57,564 nt of DNA from contig JAJNBA010000010.1 of assembly GCA_021155985.1 (NCBI GenBank), positions 1 to 57,564 on the forward strand, read 5' to 3'. This stretch comes from Actinomycetes bacterium. Its GTDB lineage: Bacteria; Actinomycetota; UBA4738; HRBIN12. The notes beneath the pieces were generated by a model. That model searched no databases. It saw only the letters and a list, made by a program, of their open reading frames with translations, and was not told where the DNA came from. Position 1 is the first letter of the stretch. Every line of letters begins with the position of its first letter. Positions 50,934 through 57,564 of the stretch are shown here, in pieces. Made by a program: the position numbers and the translations under genes.

Positions 50934-52109
50934 GTGAGCCCGTCCGACCTGCAGCCGACCGATCTGATCGACATCGATCACCTCCTCTCCGACGAGGAGA
51001 AGCAGATCCGCAGCGTCGCCCGCGAGTGGGTGCAGCGCCGGATCCTGCCCGAGGTCGAGGATTGGTACGAGAAGGGCGAGTTCCCGGCCCGCGAGCTCGC
51101 GAAGGAGCTGGGGGAGCTCGGCTTCTTCCTGATGCAGCTCGACACCGAGTGGACGCTGGGGCTGAACTCGGTCGCCTACGGGCTCGTGGAGCTCGAGATC
51201 GAGGCCGGCGACAGCGGTCTGCGGTCGTTCGTCTCGGTGCAGAGCGCTCTGTGCGGCCACGCGATCCACGCGTTCGGGAGCGACGAGCAGAAGGCCGAGT
51301 GGCTTCCGAAGATGGCGAGCGGTGAGGCGATCGCGTGCTTCGGACTCTCGGAGCCGGATTCGGGGAGCGACCCGGGCTCGATGCGTACCTCCGCGAAGAA
51401 GGACGGCGACGACTGGATCCTGAACGGCACGAAGATGTGGATCACGAACGGCGGCTGCTCCGACATCGCGATCGTGTGGGCGCAGACCGACGACGGGGTC
51501 CGCGGCTTCATCGTGCCGGCCGACTCGCCGGGCTTCACGGCCAACGACATCCACAAGAAGCTGTCGCTCCGCGCATCGGTCACGTCGGAGCTCGTGATGG
51601 ACGGTGTACGGCTGCCGGCCGACGCGATGCTGCCGGAGGTGCAGGGGCTCCGCGGGCCGCTGTCCTGCCTGAACGAGGCCCGCTACGGGATCGTGTGGGG
51701 CGTGATGGGCGCGGCGCGCTCGTGCTTCGAGACGGCGCTGGAGTACTCGAAGACGCGCGAGCAGTTCGACAAGCCGATCGGCTCGTTCCAGCTCACGCAG
51801 AAGAAGCTCACGGACATGGCGCTCGAGCTCTACAAGGGAACGCTGCTCGCGTACCACCTCGGGAGGTTGAAAGACGAGAAGGGCCTGAAGCCGGAGCAGG
51901 TGAGCGTCGGGAAGCTCAACAACACGCGCGAGGCCCTCGAGATCGCGCGAACCTCACGCGGGATCCTTGGCGCCAACGGCATCACGCTCGAGTACCCGAT
52001 CATGCGCCACATGACGAACCTCGAGTCCGTGATCACCTACGAAGGGACCGAGGAGGTTCACACCCTGGTGATCGGGGAACAGCTCACGGGACTGAAGGCA
52101 TTCACGTAG
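50934..52109 (+). CDS. gcdH: Glutaryl-CoA dehydrogenase
   Basis: Oxidative decarboxylation of glutaryl-CoA to crotonyl-CoA in lysine/tryptophan breakdown, 391 residues. DSGLRSFVSVQSAL near 94-107 includes the arginine that binds the glutaryl carboxylate in known enzymes. GLSEPDSGSDPGSM is the FAD-domain signature, and Glu370 in TYEGTEEVHTLVIG is the catalytic base. GTG 50934 matches the family N-terminus; the longer frame upstream is a shadow of the methyltransferase. Electrons go to ETF, whose genes lie 3-5 kb to the right. Confidence 0.92.
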   Translation: MSPSDLQPTDLIDIDHLLSDEEKQIRSVAREWVQRRILPEVEDWYEKGEFPARELAKELGELGFFLMQLDTEWTLGLNSVAYGLVELEIEAGDSGLRSFVSVQSALCGHAIHAFGSDEQKAEWLPKMASGEAIACFGLSEPDSGSDPGSMRTSAKKDGDDWILNGTKMWITNGGCSDIAIVWAQTDDGVRGFIVPADSPGFTANDIHKKLSLRASVTSELVMDGVRLPADAMLPEVQGLRGPLSCLNEARYGIVWGVMGAARSCFETALEYSKTREQFDKPIGSFQLTQKKLTDMALELYKGTLLAYHLGRLKDEKGLKPEQVSVGKLNNTREALEIARTSRGILGANGITLEYPIMRHMTNLESVITYEGTEEVHTLVIGEQLTGLKAFT

Positions 52110-52117
52110 GCGAGCCG

Positions 52118-52333
52118 ATGTCGGCGGAAGACGAGCACAACCTCGCGTTCGGCAGGATGGTCGATGCCGTCGAGACCTGGATCAATTCGCTCGTCGGAGC
52201 CGCTGATCCCGAGTGGATAGACGAATGGCGCAGCCACTGGAATCGACTGGAGCACGTCGATGCATCGATGATCGATGAAGGCCGGGAGCGCCCATCACCG
52301 GACGAACCCGAGATGTCAGGTGGATGCCCTTGA
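52118..52333 (+). CDS. Small acidic hypothetical protein
   Basis: A 71-residue ORF from ATG 52118, nine bases after the gcdH stop. It is acidic and Trp-rich (three Trp in the middle: ETWINSL, DPEWIDEWRSHW) with no signal or membrane span. Not recognised. Close spacing to gcdH suggests cotranscription. Coding is plausible rather than proven. Confidence 0.45.
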   Translation: MSAEDEHNLAFGRMVDAVETWINSLVGAADPEWIDEWRSHWNRLEHVDASMIDEGRERPSPDEPEMSGGCP

Positions 52334-52403
52334 GAGCATGACGCGCCCCCGCCGATCTGCCGCCCCCCCCAGCCTTCCAACGCAAATCGCCAGCCGCCTA
52401 CGA

Positions 52404-52862
52404 TCAGTCAAGACCGGGCGGCGGATCGTCGGTGAGCCCGAGTTGAAAGAGGATGAATCGAGCTGACCAGCGCACGTCCTCGTGTTCATCCTCCAAGCAG
52501 ATCCGAAGAGTGGTTTCGACGGCTTGCGGCTCGAACTCGGTCATCCTCATGACGGCCGCGTCGCGCACCTGCCAACTCTCGTCGCTGCCAGCGGTTTGGA
52601 GTATCGCATCGAGGGTTCGCGGATCGTCCTTCCATCGCGCGACCAGGCGGGGCACACACCCGTGACGGACCCGCCAGTCTGCATCACGGATGCCCTCCAG
52701 GAGCTCATCAGCCGAGTGGAGTGCCCGGGCCTTCCTGTTCGCGGCTGACTGGGCGGCTCGTTCTTCAACGAACCTCGGATCGTCCTCGTCGATGGTGGGG
52801 ATCGGACCGATCGGACCGATCCGGATCTCGTCGGGCCCGTCCTCAGGTGGAAGATCCGCCAT
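52404..52862 (-). CDS. HEAT-repeat protein
   Basis: A 152-residue protein. After a Pro/Ile/Asp-rich leader (RIGPIGPIPTIDEDD) there are three HEAT-like helical pairs: IRDADWRVRHGCVPRLVARW, AGSDESWQVRDAAVMRMTEF and CLEDEHEDVRWSARFILFQL. HEAT repeats bind proteins; no catalytic site is visible. It starts nine bases after the etfD stop on the same strand and is probably the last gene of the ETF operon, perhaps an assembly or docking factor (inference). Confidence 0.75.
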   Translation of the reverse strand: MADLPPEDGPDEIRIGPIGPIPTIDEDDPRFVEERAAQSAANRKARALHSADELLEGIRDADWRVRHGCVPRLVARWKDDPRTLDAILQTAGSDESWQVRDAAVMRMTEFEPQAVETTLRICLEDEHEDVRWSARFILFQLGLTDDPPPGLD

Positions 52863-52871
52863 CGGCAGAGC

Positions 52872-54773
52872 CTAAGAGGGCAATGTGGACTCAGCCAGGA
52901 GCGTTGCAGCGTCGGCCACCCGAAGGTCCGATCCCTTGCCCTTCGCGGCGTCGTCGAGCATGACGAGGCAGTAGGGACACGCGGTCGCGACGGTTTCAGC
53001 GCCCGTTTCCACCGCCTCCTCGAACCGGGTGTCGTTGATTCGAGGTGACTCCTCCTCCATCCACATCCGGGCGCCACCCGCGCCGCAGCAGAAGGACCGC
53101 TCCCGGTTGCGGGGCATCTCCTCGATGTCGCCACCGATCACGTCGCGGGGCGCGTCGAACTCGCCGTTGTGGCGACCGAGGTAGCACGCGTCGTGATAGG
53201 TGATCTTGCCGTCGCCAGTGCGGGGCTGGAGTCGCCCGGCCGCGATCAGCTCGGAGAGCAGCTGCGTGTGGTGCACGACCTCGTACGTCCCGCCGTAGTC
53301 CGGGTACTCGTTCGCGAGTGTGTTGAAGCAGTGCGCACAGCTCGCGACGATCTTCGTCACGCCGGCGCCGTTCAGCGTCTCGACGTTCTGCTCGGCGAGC
53401 ATCTGGAACAGGTATTCGTGGCCCATGCGGCGAGCTGGGTCGCCCGTGCACTTTTCGCGAGGGCCGAGCACCGCGGAGTCGATGCCTGCGGCAGTGAGCA
53501 GCCTCGCGATGCTCTGCGTCGTCTTCTGTGCCCGCTCGTCGAACGCTCCGGCGCACCCGACCCAGAAGAGAACCTCCGGCGCCGGGTCGCCCTCCTGCAG
53601 CACCCTCACTTCGAGGTCCTTCGCCCAGTCGAGGCGTGCGGACGCCGGCTGCCCCCACGGGTTCTCCTGGTTCTCGACGCCGCGGAGCATGGGCGAGGCC
53701 TCCTGTGGGAACCGCGACTCAGCCATCACGAGGTTCCGGCGAAGGTCGACGATCGTGTCGATGTGCTCGATGTCGACCGGGCACTCGCGCACGCATGCGC
53801 CGCACGTCACGCAGTCCCACACGACCTGATCGATCACCGCGTTCGGAACGAGCGGCTGCAGCTCGACCTCGCCGGCGGCCTCGGCGACCACGCGGTCGCG
53901 GAGGTCCATGATCAGCAGCTTAGGCGAGAGCGGCTTACCGGTCGCCCACGCCGGGCAGGCCTCCTGGCATCGGCCGCACTCGGTGCACGAGAAGAGGTCG
54001 AGCATCTGCTTCTTCGACAGGTCCTTCTGCGTGGCGACGCCGAAGCGGATGTCCTCCTCGGGCGCCTCGAGGTCGATCCGGTTCGGCTCGAGGCGGCCGG
54101 TCGGGCCGTCCTTGGCGAGCCAGACGTTCGCGGGCGCGGTCGCGATGTGGAGGTGCTTCGAGCCGGGCAGGAACACGAGGAAGCCGAGGATCACGAGGAG
54201 GTGCGCCCACACGAGGACCCGCTCGGCGGCCTCGGTACCGCCCCCGGAGCCGAACAGACCTGACAGGAGGTTCGCGACCGGCCGCGAGTCCGGGACCTCG
54301 GCGATCCCGAGCGCGATCCGCGAGGCGTTCCAGACGAGGAACGTCACGACGATCGCAAGGATCAGGAGCAGGATCCGGTCTGCCTCACCCATGTGGCTCC
54401 CGCGGAATCGGTCGGGCTTCAGAACCTTGCGGATGAAGAACGCCATCGCGACGCCGACGACAACCAATGCCGCGAAGACGTCGGAGGCGAACGCGAACCA
54501 GGACGCGGCGCCGAGCAGCGGGAGCGACGAGTCCTTGTGGACGATCGCCACCGCGGCTTCGGCGATCGTCGGGAGCAGGACGATGAAGCCCCAGAAGATG
54601 AACGCGTGCATCAGCCCGGGGCCGAGCTTCTGGAGCAGCTTCTTCTGGAGGAAGACGTGGGTGAGCTCGCGGGTGACTCGGTCGGGGGTGGGAGCACCGC
54701 GTCCAGTCGGACGGGCGTTCGCGACGAGTGCCACGCGCGGCCGGACCCGCCGCACGAACAACAGGACCGCCAC
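52872..54773 (-). CDS. etfD: EtfD-type ETF:menaquinone oxidoreductase (membrane Fe-S protein)
   Basis: Membrane protein of about 633 residues that should pass electrons from ETF to menaquinone. The N-terminal NarI-like domain has several spans (residues 45-200). Two 4Fe-4S motifs follow: SCTECGRCQEACP near 262-273 and CVTCGACVRECP near 318. The C-terminal half has heterodisulfide-reductase-type CCG motifs (WVGCAG, CAHCFNTLANEYP, DACYLGRHNG, FCCGAGGARMW). The first usable start, GTG 54773, removes most of a hydrophobic helix (AAAALAAVVVVAVLLFV) encoded just upstream in the same frame, where no ATG, GTG or TTG exists; the true start is unclear. It follows etfA directly. Confidence 0.88.
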   Translation of the reverse strand: MAVLLFVRRVRPRVALVANARPTGRGAPTPDRVTRELTHVFLQKKLLQKLGPGLMHAFIFWGFIVLLPTIAEAAVAIVHKDSSLPLLGAASWFAFASDVFAALVVVGVAMAFFIRKVLKPDRFRGSHMGEADRILLLILAIVVTFLVWNASRIALGIAEVPDSRPVANLLSGLFGSGGGTEAAERVLVWAHLLVILGFLVFLPGSKHLHIATAPANVWLAKDGPTGRLEPNRIDLEAPEEDIRFGVATQKDLSKKQMLDLFSCTECGRCQEACPAWATGKPLSPKLLIMDLRDRVVAEAAGEVELQPLVPNAVIDQVVWDCVTCGACVRECPVDIEHIDTIVDLRRNLVMAESRFPQEASPMLRGVENQENPWGQPASARLDWAKDLEVRVLQEGDPAPEVLFWVGCAGAFDERAQKTTQSIARLLTAAGIDSAVLGPREKCTGDPARRMGHEYLFQMLAEQNVETLNGAGVTKIVASCAHCFNTLANEYPDYGGTYEVVHHTQLLSELIAAGRLQPRTGDGKITYHDACYLGRHNGEFDAPRDVIGGDIEEMPRNRERSFCCGAGGARMWMEEESPRINDTRFEEAVETGAETVATACPYCLVMLDDAAKGKGSDLRVADAATLLAESTLPS

Positions 54774-54802
54774 GACGACGACGGCCGCGAGGGCCGCGGC
54801 GG

Positions 54803-55765
54803 CTACGAGCCCGTCCGTCGCTTCTCGATCTCCTCGGTGAGGGCCGGGACGACCTGGAACAGGTCGCCCACCACGCCCAGGTCCGCGATCTTCAGGATCG
54901 GCGCGTCGGCGTCCTTCGTGATCGCCACGATCCGCTTCGCGCTCTTCATGCCCACCAGGTGCTGCAGCGCGCCACTGATCCCGGCGCAGATGTAGACCTC
55001 GGGCTTCACGGTCTTGCCGGTCTGTCCGATCTGGTAGCTGTACGGCACCCAGCCGGCGTCGACGGCCGCGCGCGAGGCGCCCACCGCCGCGTTGCCGATC
55101 GCGGCGGCGAGCTTCTCGAGCTGCTCGAAGGCGTCGGGACCGCCGAGCCCTCGCCCGCCGGCGACGACGACCTTCGCACTTTCGAGGCGCGGTCCGCTCG
55201 CGGCCTCCTCATGCCGTTCGGTCCGCTCGGCGGTCGTGAGCTCGTCTGGGATATCCACCTTCACGTCCACGACCTCGGCGGTGCCGCCGGACGGCTCGGC
55301 CGCGAAGGACTGCGGGCGGACGATCACGAGCCTCGGCGTCGGCCCTTTCAGCTGGACGTCGACGACCTTGGTCCCGCCGAGGATCTCCGTGCGCGCCTTG
55401 TCGGGCCCGAGCACGTCGGTGGCGTTGGCCATCAGGGTCGAGCCGATGCGGGCGTGCAGGCGCCCGGCAACGTCGCGTGCGTCGTAGGAGGCGGGGAACA
55501 GGATCAGGTCCGGGGAGTGCTCCTCGACGAGGCCGGCGATCGCCTGGACGGCCGGTTGGGCGAGGTGGTTCGCGAAGATCTCGTCGTCGGAGGCGAACAC
55601 CTTCGTGGCCCCGTGGCTACCGAGTGCGTCGGCGGAGGCCGTCGCCCCCGGACCGAGGGCGACCGCGGCCACGTCGTCACCGAGCTCGCGCGCCTTCGTC
55701 AGGAGCTCGAGCGCCGACGGGGCCGGCCCGTCCGGCGTGACGTCGGCCCAGACCCAGATCTTCAC
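54803..55765 (-). CDS. etfA: Electron transfer flavoprotein alpha subunit
   Basis: FAD-binding ETF subunit, 320 residues. The C-terminal domain contains ARLESAKVVVAGGRGLGG-type sequence (SAKVVVAGGRGLGGPDAFEQ near 200-219), then SRAAVDAGWVPYSYQIGQTGKTV and YICAGISGALQHLVGMKSAK, the classic FAD site. With EtfB it collects electrons from acyl-CoA dehydrogenases and possibly amine dehydrogenases. GTG 55765 begins one base after the etfB stop. Confidence 0.95.
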   Translation of the reverse strand: MKIWVWADVTPDGPAPSALELLTKARELGDDVAAVALGPGATASADALGSHGATKVFASDDEIFANHLAQPAVQAIAGLVEEHSPDLILFPASYDARDVAGRLHARIGSTLMANATDVLGPDKARTEILGGTKVVDVQLKGPTPRLVIVRPQSFAAEPSGGTAEVVDVKVDIPDELTTAERTERHEEAASGPRLESAKVVVAGGRGLGGPDAFEQLEKLAAAIGNAAVGASRAAVDAGWVPYSYQIGQTGKTVKPEVYICAGISGALQHLVGMKSAKRIVAITKDADAPILKIADLGVVGDLFQVVPALTEEIEKRRTGS

Positions 55766-55766
55766 G

Positions 55767-56537
55767 TCAGATCACCTTGGCCTCGGCGAGGACGTCCGCG
55801 ATGCGGGCGGCGGTGGTGTCGTCGAACTCGACGGTTTCGCCTCCTTGCTTCGGCGGGGCATCGGTGACTTCGGCGACCGTCTGCGTCGGGGTGACGTCAT
55901 CGCCCGAGAGGCCGAGGTCGGAGAGGGTCAGCGTCTCGACCGGCTTCGACTTCGCGGCCATCACCCCCTTCAGCGACGGGTACCGGGGCTCGGTCGCTCC
56001 TGCGGTCACGGTGATGACGATCGGGAGCGGCGCCACCACGACGTCGTAGCCCGCGGCGGTCTGTCGCTCGATCGTCAGGGTGCCGTCAGAGAGGTGCAGC
56101 TCCCGCGCGAACGTGAGGCCGGGGAGGCCGAGGAGCTCGGCGATCGCGGCGGGGACGATGCCGGTATAGCCGTCGGTCGACTCGACGCCGCCGATGACGA
56201 GGTCGAAGGGTTGCCGCTTGATGGCTGCGGCCAACACGCGGGCAGTGACCAGCGAGTCGGCGCCCCGGAGGGATTCGTCGGTGATCCTCACGCCTTTGTG
56301 CGCGCCCATCGCGAGGCCCCGCTGCAGGGCCGCCTGCGCGATCTCCGGGCCCATCGTGAGAAGGGTGATCTCGCCATCGCCCGCAGCTTCCACCAGTTGC
56401 AGGGCGGCCTCGAGGCCGTACTCGTCACCGGGATCGAGCCCGCCGTCGGCGCCTTCGCGGACCAGGAGCCCGTCCTCGCCGATCGTCGGGGTCCCTTCAG
56501 GCTCGGGAACCCACTTCGTCAGGACGACGATGTTCAC
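55767..56537 (-). CDS. etfB: Electron transfer flavoprotein beta subunit
   Basis: AMP-binding ETF subunit, 256 residues. NIVVLTKWVPEPEGTP at the start, DEYGLEAALQLVE near 46-58, and VIGGVESTDGYTGIVPAAIAELLG near 113-136 are characteristic. LPIVITVTAGATEPRYPSLKGVMAAK near 185 is the EtfB signature. GTG 56537 overlaps the stop of the transglutaminase-like gene (GTGA 56534-56537), so they are coupled. Confidence 0.95.
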   Translation of the reverse strand: MNIVVLTKWVPEPEGTPTIGEDGLLVREGADGGLDPGDEYGLEAALQLVEAAGDGEITLLTMGPEIAQAALQRGLAMGAHKGVRITDESLRGADSLVTARVLAAAIKRQPFDLVIGGVESTDGYTGIVPAAIAELLGLPGLTFARELHLSDGTLTIERQTAAGYDVVVAPLPIVITVTAGATEPRYPSLKGVMAAKSKPVETLTLSDLGLSGDDVTPTQTVAEVTDAPPKQGGETVEFDDTTAARIADVLAEAKVI

Positions 56538-57151
56538 GCTGGCGCCCGTCGATCCTCGCTCACGGGGGCACCGTACCCGCACGGGCCACTGGTCGGCATC
56601 TCGGCGTTAGGCAGCTCGGCGAGCGCGCTGATGACACGCTCACGGATATCGCCATCGCAGTGCTCCCCGACCAGCGCCGACTTGGTCGCCCATGGATCGT
56701 CGCCACCGTCCACGTCGAGCCCGTCGGCACACGCGAGCCGCATGTCGGAACGGCCATCCCAGTTCGGTCCTGGGATCGTGGCGTCGACCTTCACTCGCCG
56801 ACCGTTCACGAGCAATGTTACGTAGCTGTGAACGTCGGTCAGCCCCTCTGCCGGAACCGCCGCTGCAGCTCTCGCTCCGAATAGTGACCGAGCGAGATCG
56901 GGTGTCAGCCGGTATATCCGATGAACGATGAGCGGCTCAAGCTCGGGCCATCGCGTCGCTGCGAGCTCGGCGAGAAGAGCGTGCTTGGTTGAGCAGGTCC
57001 CACGCCACTCGGAGACCACACCAGCCGGGGTCCGATCATTTGGTCGTCCGTACGGAAGTGAGCGGATCGACTCGACGACATCGACCAACGTGGCCGAGTC
57101 GCCCAGGCTCGCCTTCCCCCCAAACGTCGCCCAGAGTGTGTCATCGCCCAC
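56534..57151 (-). CDS. Transglutaminase-like cysteine protein
   Basis: A protein of about 205 residues. GTCSTKHALL with Cys53, DVHSYVTLLVNG with His108 and VKVDATIPG with Asp123 form the Cys-His-Asp triad of the transglutaminase-like fold. GTG 57151 is chosen because it avoids overlap with the upstream kinase gene; ATG 57181 is possible. Its stop overlaps the etfB start. It may be a protease, amidase or acyltransferase; the substrate and any link to ETF are unknown. Confidence 0.7.
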   Translation of the reverse strand: MGDDTLWATFGGKASLGDSATLVDVVESIRSLPYGRPNDRTPAGVVSEWRGTCSTKHALLAELAATRWPELEPLIVHRIYRLTPDLARSLFGARAAAAVPAEGLTDVHSYVTLLVNGRRVKVDATIPGPNWDGRSDMRLACADGLDVDGGDDPWATKSALVGEHCDGDIRERVISALAELPNAEMPTSGPCGYGAPVSEDRRAPA

Positions 57152-57158
57152 CGCGCGC

Positions 57159-57564
57159 TCAGCCCCGTTGGAGGAATGCATCGAGCTCCTGGCGGGTCGG
57201 CATCCCGTCGCGTGCGCCGACCTTCGTGACCGAGAGCGCGGCGGCCGCGGCACCTCGTTCGGCGGCATCCGTGACGTCCATCCCCTCGGCCAAGCCCGCC
57301 GCGAAGACGCCGTTGAAGCAATCGCCCGCGCCGGTGGTATCCACCGCCTCGACCTTCGGCGCCTCGACCCGCATCTCCTTGTCGCCCCGCCGGATGATCA
57401 CGCCCTCGGGCCCTCGCGTCTCCACCACGACCACTCCATCGGGGAGCGCACCCATCGCCTCGAGTTCGTGCTCGTTCGGCGTGACGTAGGCGGCCAGCGA
57501 CGCCACGTGTGTGACCCAGGGCTGTACCGGCGCGGGGTTCACGATCAGCGGCGTCTCGTGCTCA
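57159..57564 (-). CDS. PfkB-family carbohydrate kinase, C-terminal part (cut by window edge)
   Basis: Only the last 134 codons or so are in the window; the 5' part lies beyond 57564. LIVNPAPV at the start of the visible part and VTPNEHELEAMG are ribokinase motifs. EAVDTTGAGDCFNGVFAAGLAEG contains the PfkB signature with the catalytic Asp. It resembles ribokinase most. It is transcribed toward the transglutaminase-ETF genes with seven bases of spacing. Confidence 0.88.
   Translation of the reverse strand, partial: EHETPLIVNPAPVQPWVTHVASLAAYVTPNEHELEAMGALPDGVVVVETRGPEGVIIRRGDKEMRVEAPKVEAVDTTGAGDCFNGVFAAGLAEGMDVTDAAERGAAAAALSVTKVGARDGMPTRQELDAFLQRG

Noticed and set aside
1-57564. tRNA, rRNA, CRISPR arrays, insertion sequences or prophage
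   Set aside because: No conserved RNA strings, spaced direct repeats, transposase motifs or terminal repeats were found; intergenic gaps are mostly under 200 bases.

Overview
The window is a gene-dense, very high-GC bacterial chromosome segment with GTG and TTG starts, ATGA/GTGA stop-start overlaps and almost no intergenic space. The gene set (compact heterotetrameric sarcosine oxidase, a dimethylglycine oxidase like the Arthrobacter enzyme, an EtfBA-EtfD electron-transfer module, single-ATPase sugar ABC systems) best fits an actinobacterium or a close high-GC Gram-positive relative. I cannot name a genus. I saw no rRNA, tRNA, CRISPR, phage, transposase or origin. No stretch over 300 bases lacks a gene or gene remnant.

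Left part (1-28060): a PotBCD-type ABC transporter, an enoyl-CoA hydratase, a DMT transporter, then a methyl-amine island. The island holds choline dehydrogenase (betA), a nucleotidyltransferase-like gene, two paralogous metallophosphoesterases around an APC permease, a dimethylglycine oxidase, a DmdA-like folate-dependent demethylase, a MetF-like reductase and sarcosine oxidase soxB-D-A-G with a YjbR gene inside the operon. Together these can convert choline through betaine and dimethylglycine to glycine and load the methyl groups onto tetrahydrofolate; the betaine step could be done by the DmdA-like protein or by the Rieske oxygenase at 42486. After that come an acyl-CoA dehydrogenase overlapping an agmatinase-family gene, a TPP riboswitch controlling an NCS1 permease, and a membrane Ser/Thr kinase coupled to a lipoprotein.

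Middle part (28111-40409): a myo-inositol catabolic cluster. A LacI regulator and iolD run leftward. iolG, iolE, an ABC transporter (binding protein, permease, ATPase), iolC, iolB, mmsA and a DinB-like gene run rightward. Two identical palindromes between iolD and iolG are the probable LacI operators. IolB appears to have lost about 45-55 residues, including a predicted metal ligand.

Right part (40501-57564): a decayed GNAT gene, a DHFR-family protein, another GNAT, a Rieske oxygenase with a VOC protein, and two divergent sulfur-transport operons (YezD-SsuB-SsuC type, and sulfate-binding protein-CysT-W-A) with a structured leader. These are followed by a methyltransferase and glutaryl-CoA dehydrogenase. 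A leftward operon then runs from a PfkB kinase through a transglutaminase-like protein, EtfB, EtfA and EtfD to a HEAT-repeat protein. ETF-EtfD is the likely electron outlet for the acyl-CoA dehydrogenases of the window and perhaps for amine dehydrogenases.

Two loci (16136-16926 and 40501-41013) carry apparent frameshifts and are either pseudogenes or sequence errors.
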